DNA of 5,525 nucleotides from contig PMLN01000301.1 of the NCBI GenBank assembly GCA_003158885.1, forward strand, positions 1 to 5,525, in the 5' to 3' direction. Below the pieces are notes generated by a model that saw only the letters and a program-made list of their open reading frames with translations, was not told where the DNA came from and made no database searches. Shown piece by piece: positions 1 to 5,390 of the stretch. Source of the stretch: Anaerolineae bacterium (GTDB taxonomy: Bacteria; Chloroflexota; Anaerolineae; Anaerolineales; Villigracilaceae). Position numbers and translations under genes: made by a program. How positions within the stretch are numbered: the first letter of the stretch is position 1; each line of letters starts with the position of its first letter.

Positions 1-164
1 TGGTCAAAGACCGCGACAGCGGCGAGTCGAAGGGTTTCGCCTTCATTACCATGGGCGAGCAAACCGAAGCCGATAAAGCCATCAGCATGTTCAATGCGTA
101 TTCTTTGGCAGAACACGAATTGAAGGTAAATGTCGCGAAGCCGAAAGTGGAACGCGGCAAGTAA
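1..164 (+). CDS. RRM-family RNA-binding protein, C-terminal part (5' end outside window)
   Basis: This is the last 53 codons of a small single-RRM protein, read from base 3 to the TAA at 162-164. The visible part begins just before beta strand 3. It contains an RNP-1 motif, K-G-F-A-F-I-T-M (fragment residues 10-17), whose two aromatic residues normally stack on single-stranded RNA bases. The last helix and strand of the fold follow (S-E/E-A-D-K-A type helix, then L-K-V-N-V-A-K). The protein ends in a short basic tail with no glycine-rich extension. It aligns without gaps to the complete RRM gene downstream, with 26 of 46 residues identical, so the two are tandem paralogues. Bacterial and cyanobacterial proteins of this kind bind RNA in the cytoplasm and are often cold-regulated; a cold role here is only inference. 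The start and RNP-2 motif are not in the window. Confidence 0.9.
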   Translation, partial: VKDRDSGESKGFAFITMGEQTEADKAISMFNAYSLAEHELKVNVAKPKVERGK

Positions 165-198
165 ACCGCACGCGATTGAACCTTAAAAGATTGGCCCT

Positions 199-291
199 CC
201 AAACTTCGCTGCCCCAAACGGGTTGGTTTGGATTGGGATAACCGGTTTTGTGTGGGTTCTGGGCCGCCGACCCTGTGATGGGGTTGGCGGC
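199..291 (+). promoter_or_regulatory. Possible structured leader with competing hairpins ahead of the second RRM gene
   Basis: A small hairpin can form at 214-219/226-231 (CCAAAC with GTTTGG, 6-base loop). Its loop plus the first stem base reads GGGTTGG (220-226), the same heptamer as 281-287 in the 3' arm of the terminator-like stem at 263-291. The 220-226 copy could therefore pair with the terminator's 5' arm (267-273, one G-U pair) and stop the terminator from folding. CCAAAC also occurs at 199-204, giving a second partner for GTTTGG. This is the arithmetic of an attenuator, but the segments are short and G/C-rich, so chance is a real alternative. No known riboswitch class is recognised. 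Confidence 0.22.
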
Positions 292-300
292 TTTTCTTTT
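263..300 (+). terminator. Intrinsic-terminator-like hairpin between the two RRM genes
   Basis: An 11-bp stem pairs 263-273 with 281-291 (GCCGCCGACCC with GGGTTGGCGGC, one G-U pair) around a 7-base loop, followed directly by TTTTCTTTT (292-300). On the opposite strand the stem is not followed by a T-run, so it acts on the + strand. It lies 98 bases past the stop of the upstream RRM gene and ends 28 bases before the ATG of the next one. It may simply end the first gene's transcript. In that case the second gene has almost no room for its own promoter after the hairpin, so it may instead be a leader attenuator for the second gene. Confidence 0.68.
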
Positions 301-328
301 CCCCGTAAACCGGAGAAGGCAGATTGAA

Positions 329-598
329 ATGAATGTTATGTTGTATATAGGAAACCTGGCCAGGTCAACCACCGAGGATGAATTGAAGAACCTGTTCGAG
401 CAGGTCGGAGAAGTCACCACGATTCGAATTATGAAGGACAATTCCAACGGCGAGTCAAGAGGGTTTGGTTTTCTGACCATGAGTGCACAAAGCGAGGCGG
501 ATAAAGCCGTCAGCAGATTTAACACCTACACCCTGGCCAATAACAAATTAAAAGTAAGCCTGGTCAAATCGAGAACACTGCGCAGCCCGGCTTATTGA
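329..598 (+). CDS. Small single-RRM RNA-binding protein (complete, 89 aa)
   Basis: The protein is essentially one RRM fold. RNP-2 is L-Y-I-G-N-L (residues 5-10) and RNP-1 is R-G-F-G-F-L-T-M (44-51). The three RNA-stacking aromatics Y6, F46 and F48 are all present; the last RNP-1 position is Met instead of the usual aromatic, as in the upstream paralogue. A short basic tail (about residues 81-89) replaces the glycine-rich tail of many bacterial homologues. The ATG at 329 is chosen because GGAGAAGG (312-319) sits 9 bases upstream and the RRM begins right after it. A second ATG at 338 is possible. An upstream in-frame extension to 248 would run through the terminator stem and add no domain-like sequence. 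The predicted role is cytoplasmic RNA binding, perhaps as an RNA chaperone; the target is unknown. Confidence 0.93.
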   Translation: MNVMLYIGNLARSTTEDELKNLFEQVGEVTTIRIMKDNSNGESRGFGFLTMSAQSEADKAVSRFNTYTLANNKLKVSLVKSRTLRSPAY

Positions 599-683
599 AC
601 CATGACCGCATAAGGGGGGTTCCTTTTGAGAGTCCGACTTGTCGAATACCTCAAACCTTTGGTTTTATAAAAGAATAGGACAA

Positions 684-1151
684 ATGATCAATTTAATTTC
701 ATCCAAACTCATCTATCGCCCCATTAAGCAGGTCTTTGATTTCATCAGCATGCCGGAAAATGATTTTCAATGGCAGTATGGGACATTGAAATCCGCCCAG
801 GTTTCCGAGGGCGGAGTCCGAGTGGGAGCTTTTTTTCGCAGTGTCGGCCATTTCATGGGACATCGCATCCAGGGCACCTACGAGGTTACCGATTACGAAC
901 CAAATAAGAAATATGGATTCAAGTCTCTCTCCGGACCTCTGCATTCACAAACCGTTTATACGTTTGAACTGGCTGGCGGGGGCACAAAAGTCAATATATC
1001 CACGCAGGCGGTCGCCGCTAATTTATTCCAGTCGGATGAGGGCATTCTGGAAAAGAAGCTGAAGAAACAACTGAAGGAAAACCTGGAACTGCTCAAGGAT
1101 ATTCTGGAACAAAGTAAGATCATCGAAATGGAGTCGAATCCCGCTCTTTAG
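684..1151 (+). CDS. SRPBCC-fold (polyketide cyclase / START-like) protein, 155 aa
   Basis: The N-terminus (M-I-N-L-I-S-S-K-L-I-Y-R-P-I-K-Q-V-F-D-F-I) is the usual first strand and helix of the SRPBCC helix-grip fold. A P-E-N-D-F-x-W-Q turn follows (about residues 24-31), then alternating strands rich in G, T and V (about 34-118, including G-T-Y-E-V-T-D-Y-E-P-N-K-K-Y), then a long charged, Lys/Glu-rich C-terminal helix (about 125-150) that closes the cavity. Such proteins bind or act on hydrophobic ligands; substrate and reaction cannot be read from sequence. The length is typical of the family, with no signal peptide or membrane segment. The ATG at 684 is preferred because the fold begins there, although the nearby AGGA (677-680) is only 3 bases away. 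A TTG at 639 would add 15 residues. The gene lies 85 bases after the RRM gene and could share its transcript; it has no obvious functional link to its neighbours. Confidence 0.85.
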   Translation: MINLISSKLIYRPIKQVFDFISMPENDFQWQYGTLKSAQVSEGGVRVGAFFRSVGHFMGHRIQGTYEVTDYEPNKKYGFKSLSGPLHSQTVYTFELAGGGTKVNISTQAVAANLFQSDEGILEKKLKKQLKENLELLKDILEQSKIIEMESNPAL

Positions 1152-1222
1152 CCATCCAAGGGCGGCATCCTTCTTAACCTGACATGGCACGCTTTTCCTT
1201 TCATCGCGCGGCCTGCATCAAA

Positions 1223-1260
1223 ATGGAATAGAATTATGGAAATACCGATCCGTGGACCGG
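1223..1260 (+). promoter_or_regulatory. Possible promoter/operator region upstream of the sigma-factor operon
   Basis: The 187-base gap 1152-1338 holds no gene. It contains two near-repeats, ATGGAATA (1223-1230) and ATGGAAATA (1236-1244), 13 bases apart, each with a GGAA core reminiscent of ECF -35 elements. An imperfect palindrome follows at 1245-1260 (CCG-A-TCC-GT-GGA-C-CGG). A TAGAAT (1229-1234) resembles a -10 box but has no -35 at the right distance. Autoregulation by the encoded sigma factor is common in ECF systems, which makes this the natural place for its promoter. The motif match itself is weak. Confidence 0.2.
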
Positions 1261-1338
1261 TTTATTAATCATTAACTTCAGCCTGTCTTACTTTCCTGTC
1301 CGGCGGGATTATTAGGATGGAGAGGCTCAACAAGCTGA

Positions 1339-1938
1339 ATGAAACTGAACCAAAGTGAAGGCAGTTTGCCGCTGATGAAGATCCGAAAAGCGAAAACCGA
1401 AACTTTAGAAACGAGCGATCATCCCGAACAGCAGGTTTTCGAAAGATGTTTCGAGCAATATTGGGCCATGGTCTACCGGATGTTGGCACGCATGTTGGGC
1501 GACCCGGACGAGGCCGAAGATGTGGCGCTCGAGACTTTCCAGCGCCTGTATCAACGGCACCCCAATCCGGAACCGGAGTTCAACACCGGCGGCTGGCTGG
1601 TTCGCGTGGCAACCAATCTGGGACTGCATTCCATTCGCAGTTTCAAACGCCGGCAGGGATATGAACTCGCGGCAGGCAAAATGAACCTCGAGCAGGCCGT
1701 GGAAGACCGTCCAGCGGAAATCCACGAGGCCGCCGAAGAACGCCGCATGGCGCGCACGGCGCTGGCGCAAATGAATCCCCGTCAATCACAACTTCTCGTG
1801 ATGCGTTATTCCGGCATAACCTATAAGGATATCGCTTCCGCTTTGAACCTCTCACCGACATCCATCGGGCCGTTGTTGCTGCGCGCCGAACGCGAATTCG
1901 AAAAGCAGTACCGCACACTTGTGCAGGAGAAACCATGA
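1339..1938 (+). CDS. ECF-type (sigma-70 family) RNA polymerase sigma factor, 199 aa
   Basis: It directs RNA polymerase to a small set of promoters under the control of the anti-sigma factor encoded next. Region 2 covers about residues 33-105. It includes D-P-D-E-A-E-D-V (55-62), the acidic core-binding helix typical of ECF sigmas, and the G-W-L-V-R-V-A-T-N-L segment (85-94) leading into a basic R-S-F-K-R-R stretch (100-105) at the -10 recognition region. Region 4 covers about 135-195, with R-Q-S-Q-L-L-V-M-R-Y then a helix-turn-helix (G-I-T-Y-K-D-I-A-S-A-L-N-L-S-P-T-S-I) for -35 recognition. Region 3 is absent, as expected for the class. The first ~30 residues are a poorly conserved basic leader. 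The ATG at 1339 has GGAGAGG (1319-1325) 13 bases upstream, which is a little far; ATG 1375 is an alternative that would drop 12 residues. The stop overlaps the next start by 4 bases (ATGA), indicating translational coupling. Confidence 0.93.
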   Translation: MKLNQSEGSLPLMKIRKAKTETLETSDHPEQQVFERCFEQYWAMVYRMLARMLGDPDEAEDVALETFQRLYQRHPNPEPEFNTGGWLVRVATNLGLHSIRSFKRRQGYELAAGKMNLEQAVEDRPAEIHEAAEERRMARTALAQMNPRQSQLLVMRYSGITYKDIASALNLSPTSIGPLLLRAEREFEKQYRTLVQEKP

Positions 1939-3095
1939 ACAAACATTTGAATGCTGGTCAATTACGGGCCGCCCTCGATGGCGAGCTGGATACCCAGGCA
2001 CAGCGCCATCTCGATTCCTGTTCAGCCTGTCAGGCACGTCGGCACAGCCTGCAAACACAAGTCGCGGCCACGGCTCACAAGCTGGCTTTTCTGACCCTTG
2101 AACAGGAGCAGGTGCCTTCTCCACAGACAAGCCTGAAACATTTCTATTCTCAAAAAATTTTCAAAAAGGAGATTTTCATGCTGAAAAAAATATACATGTC
2201 AACCACCGTGCGCTATGCAGCCCTGGCGGCCCTGGTCCTGGCGCTCATCGTTTCCATTCCCGCCACACGCGCCTTGGCCGATCAGGTGCTTAACCTTTTC
2301 CGCGTGGAACAGGTTACCGTTGTGCCTGTGGATTTTACCGGTATGCAGGAGTTGACGGGGAACGGAGCGCTTGGCAAGCAGATCAGCGAATTGGTTTCCA
2401 GTTCGATCACCATGAACCAGAAGCCAGGCAATCCGGTCACCGCTACCGATGCTTCGGATGCCAGCCAGAAAGCCGGCTTCACAGTTCGTTTGCCTCAGAA
2501 TGCCGCTTCCTCGCGCCTCAGCGTGACCGGCAACGCCGCCTTTACATTTACCGTAGACCGCACCAAGGCCCAGGCTTTGCTGAACGAAGCCGGGCGCAGT
2601 GATTTGGTCCTGCCTAACTCGATTGACGGCGCTGTGATTTCAGTAACAGTGCCTGCCTCGGTCCAGGCGGATTACGGCTCCTGCCCCGATCCATCCACCT
2701 TCGATACCACCCAGAGAGGCTCCATGAGCCGGCAATATCCGGACTGTGTGATCCTGTCGGAGATTCCCAGCCCAACGGTGAAAGCGCCTGCCGATGTAAA
2801 TGTCGCTCAACTGGCCCAGATCGGACTCGAGTTTACCGGCATGACCAGTGACCAGGCCGCGGCCTTTACGAAGAGTGTGGATTGGACTTCGACTCTCGTG
2901 GTGCCGGTTCCCATCAATGCGGCCACCTATCAACAGCTCACTGTAGACGGCGTAACGGGCACACTCGTCCAGCGTCCGGCCGATGATGCACCTCAATTCG
3001 TCCTGCTCTGGGTGAAGAATGGGGTCGTTTACGCCATCGGCGGGCTGGGCACCAACTCGCAGCAGGCCATTGACATGGCAAACTCGCTCCCTTAA
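1935..3095 (+). CDS. Transmembrane zinc-finger anti-sigma factor with DUF4367-like extracytoplasmic domain, 386 aa
   Basis: This is predicted to bind and silence the ECF sigma factor encoded just upstream. The cytoplasmic N-terminus has the anti-sigma zinc site H25-x3-C29-x2-C32, preceded by the typical L-R-A-A-L-D-G-E-L-D segment (10-19). A variable linker follows (about 34-85). A basic patch and single membrane helix lie at about 94-111, putting the remaining ~270 residues outside. The outer domain starts with L-F-R-V-E-Q-V-T-V-V-P-V-D and ends in a DUF4367-like segment (about 330-386: T-V-D-G-V-T-G-T-L-V, then L-L-W-V-K-N-G-V-V-Y-A-I-G-G). It contains only two cysteines, C250 and C271, which could form a disulfide. 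AGGAGA (1925-1930) precedes the start, and the ATG overlaps the sigma stop. The length far exceeds a minimal zinc-finger anti-sigma, because of the sensor-like outer domain. The signal sensed is unknown. An internal start at codon 82 is annotated separately. Confidence 0.88.
   Translation: MNKHLNAGQLRAALDGELDTQAQRHLDSCSACQARRHSLQTQVAATAHKLAFLTLEQEQVPSPQTSLKHFYSQKIFKKEIFMLKKIYMSTTVRYAALAALVLALIVSIPATRALADQVLNLFRVEQVTVVPVDFTGMQELTGNGALGKQISELVSSSITMNQKPGNPVTATDASDASQKAGFTVRLPQNAASSRLSVTGNAAFTFTVDRTKAQALLNEAGRSDLVLPNSIDGAVISVTVPASVQADYGSCPDPSTFDTTQRGSMSRQYPDCVILSEIPSPTVKAPADVNVAQLAQIGLEFTGMTSDQAAAFTKSVDWTSTLVVPVPINAATYQQLTVDGVTGTLVQRPADDAPQFVLLWVKNGVVYAIGGLGTNSQQAIDMANSLP
2163..2180 (+). promoter_or_regulatory. 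Strong internal ribosome-binding site and in-frame ATG inside the anti-sigma gene
   Basis: AAAAAGGAG (2163-2171) lies 6 bases before an in-frame ATG (2178-2180, codon 82). It matches a Shine-Dalgarno better than most true starts in the window. Translation from here would give a 305-residue protein that begins M-L-K-K-I-Y-M, followed directly by the membrane helix, and lacks the zinc-binding domain. The surrounding stretch (2140-2200) is also much more A/T-rich than the rest of the gene, as gene-start regions often are. Chance Lys/Glu codons (F-K-K-E-I) could also produce the motif. Confidence 0.42.
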
Positions 3096-3105
3096 GGGAA
3101 AAGGT

Positions 3106-4026
3106 ATGGCCGAAGCATTCGCCATTGAAACTCACGAACTAAGAAAAGTATTCGGCGATCAAGCCGCCGTGAAGGGCCTCACCCTGCAAGTCAAGCAGGG
3201 TGAGGTATTTGGATTCCTGGGGCCGAATGGCGCCGGGAAAACAACTTCGATCAAGATGCTGCTCAGCCTGGTCACGCCCACTTCAGGCAGCGCACTGCTT
3301 TTGGGCGCGCCCATTGGGAATCGGAATATGCTCAGGCACATGGGTTTTCTGCCAGAACATTTCCGTTTTCAGGAATGGTTGAAGGCCGGTGAATTTCTTG
3401 AACTCCACGGTCAATTGTATGGGATGCAGGCTCGCGCTTTGAGATCAAGGATTGATGAATTGCTCGAAAGGGTGGGCCTTTCCGATTTTCGAGACAAGTT
3501 ATTGCGCACCTTTTCCAAAGGCATGTTGCAGCGCATCGGCCTGGCGCAGGCTTTGCTCAACCGGCCGCGCCTGGTTTTTCTGGATGAACCGACTTCCGGT
3601 CTCGACCCGGTTGGGCGCCGGCTCGTACGCGATATCATCCACGAATTGCGGAAAGATGGCACGAGCGTATTTCTCAACTCCCATTTGTTGAGCGAGATCG
3701 AAGTCACCTGCGACCGGGTGGCTTTCATCCGGCATGGCGAGGTGGTGCGCGTCATGGAGCTATCTTCATTGGATGTCGGGCAGGTCAATGTGAGCATCCG
3801 CGCCAAAGGTTTATCGCCGGAAATAATCGCTGGCCTTTCCCAATGGGGCTGGAACATTCAAGCGGATGGAGAGAACATCGGCATGGCCTTATCCGCCGAG
3901 TCTGCCATGCCAGAGATCACGCGCTATCTTGTGATGCACGCTGTGGAAGTATATGCTCTTACGCCCAAACGGGCTTCCTTGGAGGAAGTCTTCATCGAAA
4001 CGGTTGGAAAGGATGGCGGCTTGTGA
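3106..4026 (+). CDS. ABC transporter ATP-binding protein (ABC-2 exporter type), 306 aa
   Basis: It is the ATPase that powers the permease encoded next. Motifs in order: Walker A G-P-N-G-A-G-K-T-T (39-47); a G-F-L-P-E segment (80-84) where the Q-loop normally lies, typical of the ABC-2 export/drug-resistance branch; signature F-S-K-G-M-L-Q-R (136-143) in place of LSGGQ, again usual for this branch; Walker B L-V-F-L-D-E-P (156-162); D-loop S-G-L-D (164-167); and the switch histidine H193 in L-N-S-H-L-L-S-E. The domain therefore looks catalytically intact. The C-terminal ~80 residues form the accessory domain common in these ATPases. The ATG at 3106 has GGGAAAAGG (3096-3104) just upstream and lies 10 bases after the anti-sigma stop. 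An in-frame extension to 3019 overlaps that gene and has no family sequence. The substrate is not evident. Confidence 0.95.
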   Translation: MAEAFAIETHELRKVFGDQAAVKGLTLQVKQGEVFGFLGPNGAGKTTSIKMLLSLVTPTSGSALLLGAPIGNRNMLRHMGFLPEHFRFQEWLKAGEFLELHGQLYGMQARALRSRIDELLERVGLSDFRDKLLRTFSKGMLQRIGLAQALLNRPRLVFLDEPTSGLDPVGRRLVRDIIHELRKDGTSVFLNSHLLSEIEVTCDRVAFIRHGEVVRVMELSSLDVGQVNVSIRAKGLSPEIIAGLSQWGWNIQADGENIGMALSAESAMPEITRYLVMHAVEVYALTPKRASLEEVFIETVGKDGGL

Positions 4027-4886
4027 AGAATATATGGATTATCACCCGCATGACGTTCCGCGAAGCGATCCGCCGCCGCATCGTAGCGACCGGCCTGGTG
4101 CTTGGCGTGTGCTTTCTGATCATGTACTCGATTGGCTTCCATTTCATTTTCAGTCAGGTTACCAAAACCGCAGCGGCCCTTCCAAGCCCATCTCCGGCGG
4201 CGGTAACTCAAGTCGCGAATGTGGAGGGAGCCAACACGCTAATGTTGGTCGGGTTGTATGCCGTTGCTTTTCTATCCATCGCGATGGCCGCTCTGCTGGC
4301 TGCTGACACGCTTTCCGGCGAAATTAGTTCGGGGACGATCCAGACCATCGTCACCAAGCCGATCCGCAGGTCGGAAATTGTGCTTGGTAAGTGGCTGGGT
4401 TTTGCCTCTTTGCTGGGTTTGTATTTACTGTTGATGGGAGGCGGCACGGTTTTGAGCGTATTCATCCAAGCCGCATATCTCCCCAATCATTTGTGGGCCG
4501 GACTGGGCTTGATCTTTTTCGAGGCCTTGATCATCATGACCATCTCCATGGCCTGTTCCAGCACCTTATCCGCCTTGGCTGCGGGTGGGATCGTCTTCGG
4601 CCTATATGGCCTAGCCTTCATCGGAGGCTGGATCGAACAATTCGGCGCCATCCTCCACAACCAGACCGCCATCAAGGTTGGAATTGTTGCCAGCCTGATC
4701 ATCCCCAGCGAATCGCTCTGGCGCAGGGCTGCCTTTGAAATGCAAACGCCCCTCGCCGGAGTTCTCGGTATGTCTCCCTTCGGAACGGTCTCCGTGCCCA
4801 GTCTATTGATGATCGCTTATACAGTGGTCTATTTGCTCGCAACACTAATCATAGCAATTCGAGTTTTCGAGAAGCGGGATGTATAA
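4023..4886 (+). CDS. ABC-2 type transporter permease, 287 aa
   Basis: This is the membrane partner of the ATPase encoded just upstream. Six membrane segments can be seen at about 20-42, 71-93, 127-147, 160-178, 182-202 and 260-281. The N-terminus, with T-R-M-T-F-R-E-A-I-R-R-R before helix 1, is the usual cytoplasmic coupling region. A large first outer loop (about 44-70) is rich in Pro and Ala. After helix 2, the segment L-S-G-E-I-S-S-G-T-I-Q-T-I-V-T-K-P-I-R-R (97-116) is the hallmark of ABC-2 permeases. GTG (4023) is the chosen start: it overlaps the ATPase stop by 4 bases (GTGA), has AAAGGA (4008-4013) 9 bases upstream, and the family N-terminus starts here. The in-frame extension to 3843 is an out-of-frame shadow of the ATPase gene. 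The cargo is unknown. Operon context suggests a stress-induced exporter or membrane-modifying function. Confidence 0.93.
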   Translation: MKNIWIITRMTFREAIRRRIVATGLVLGVCFLIMYSIGFHFIFSQVTKTAAALPSPSPAAVTQVANVEGANTLMLVGLYAVAFLSIAMAALLAADTLSGEISSGTIQTIVTKPIRRSEIVLGKWLGFASLLGLYLLLMGGGTVLSVFIQAAYLPNHLWAGLGLIFFEALIIMTISMACSSTLSALAAGGIVFGLYGLAFIGGWIEQFGAILHNQTAIKVGIVASLIIPSESLWRRAAFEMQTPLAGVLGMSPFGTVSVPSLLMIAYTVVYLLATLIIAIRVFEKRDV

Positions 4887-4930
4887 TTTGAGAAATAGAT
4901 AGAAAGCCTTGTACTAGCGGCGAATATAAT
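4882..4930 (+). promoter_or_regulatory. Candidate -10 elements ahead of the ChrB-domain gene
   Basis: The 61-base gap 4887-4947 and the preceding stop codon contain two perfect TATAAT hexamers, at 4882-4887 (spanning the permease stop TAA) and 4925-4930. Neither has a convincing TTGACA at 16-18 bases. TTGTAC (4909-4914) is only 10 bases from the second. The first would leave a leader of roughly 50 bases with the ribosome-binding site intact. The second would start transcription at about the ribosome-binding site AAAAGGA (4934-4940), so it is less likely. No terminator is visible between the permease and this gene, so readthrough is also possible. Confidence 0.3.
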
Positions 4931-4947
4931 TCCAAAAGGATGGACTG

Positions 4948-5385
4948 ATGAAATGGATTACCCGTTCTCACGTGCACGTTGACCGAGTGGCTTGTCCGTG
5001 GCTGATCACCCGCTTCATCGATAACGAAGCGGAATTCTTATTTGTGCCTGCCAATCAAATTGAGAAGGTGGTGAAAGATACCGGTGCAATTCCTTTCGAT
5101 GCTCCTGGGGTCGAATTAGGGCATCACGAAAACCGCTGTTCATTTGAATCGATCATTCTCAAATATGGATTGAAGGAACCGGGGCTTTTGCGGTTGGCAA
5201 AGATCGTCCATGCCGCCGACGTCAGCGAAGACATTGATAAAGAACCAATCGCACGCGGATTGGAAGCCATTGCCAGCGGTTATAGTTTGCGCTTTCCAGA
5301 GGATATGGAGAATCTCGAACACCAATTCGAAGTCTATGATGCGCTATATGTATGGTGCCGACTCCAGGTTGCAAAAGGCGATTAA
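4948..5385 (+). CDS. Stand-alone ChrB C-terminal-domain protein (chromate-resistance family), 145 aa
   Basis: The sequence matches the ChrB C-terminal domain across its length. It has H-V-H-V-D-R-V-A-C-P-W-L-I-T-R-F-I-D (8-25), then A-E-F-L-F-V-P (28-34), the central G-V-E-L-G-H-H-E-N-R-C-S-F-E (54-67), I-V-H-A-A-D-V (86-92) where the family often has I-V-H-D-I-D, and F-E-V-Y-D-A-L-Y (127-134). Conserved His, Asp and Cys residues suggest a metal or oxyanion site. Full-length ChrB has an additional N-terminal half and regulates chromate resistance in proteobacteria. This protein has only the C-terminal domain, so a DNA-binding role should not be assumed. There is no signal peptide or membrane helix, so it is cytoplasmic. 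AAAAGGA (4934-4940) lies 7 bases before the ATG. An MFS transporter gene follows after 5 bases, in place of the ChrA pump often found with ChrB. Chromate itself as substrate is inference. Confidence 0.85.
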   Translation: MKWITRSHVHVDRVACPWLITRFIDNEAEFLFVPANQIEKVVKDTGAIPFDAPGVELGHHENRCSFESIILKYGLKEPGLLRLAKIVHAADVSEDIDKEPIARGLEAIASGYSLRFPEDMENLEHQFEVYDALYVWCRLQVAKGD

Positions 5386-5390
5386 GATCA

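Noticed and set aside
240..247. AACCGGTT 8-base perfect palindrome in the RRM leader
   Set aside because: A single 8-base palindrome is common by chance and no second copy or flanking operator arm is seen.
248..328. 27-residue N-terminal extension of the second RRM protein
   Set aside because: It would translate the terminator stem and its T-run; the RRM starts directly after ATG 329, which has a good ribosome-binding site.
91..525. 144-residue minus-strand open frame across both RRM genes
   Set aside because: It runs antisense through two clear RRM coding regions and the terminator stem, has no recognisable domain, and its composition is that of a shadow frame.
612..627. Short hairpin (AAGGGGGGTTCCTTTT) between the second RRM gene and the SRPBCC gene
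   Set aside because: The stem is only about 4-6 bp with G-U pairs and lacks a proper T-tract, so it is too weak to call a terminator.
1158..1175. AAGG...CCTT hairpin after the SRPBCC stop
   Set aside because: It has only a 4-bp stem and no T-run; this strength is expected by chance.
3019..3105. 29-residue upstream extension of the ABC ATPase
   Set aside because: It overlaps the anti-sigma gene and adds no domain sequence; ATG 3106 has a good ribosome-binding site and begins at the normal start of the domain.
2640..3125. 161-residue minus-strand open frame
   Set aside because: It is opposite the anti-sigma outer-domain coding sequence, is rich in Arg, Gly and His as typical for antisense frames, and has no motif.
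3411..3857. 148-residue minus-strand open frame
   Set aside because: It lies wholly opposite the ABC ATPase motifs (signature, Walker B, H-loop), and no family is recognisable.
3843..4022. 60-residue upstream extension of the permease
   Set aside because: This part is an out-of-frame reading of the ATPase C-terminus; the family N-terminus and a ribosome-binding site point to GTG 4023.
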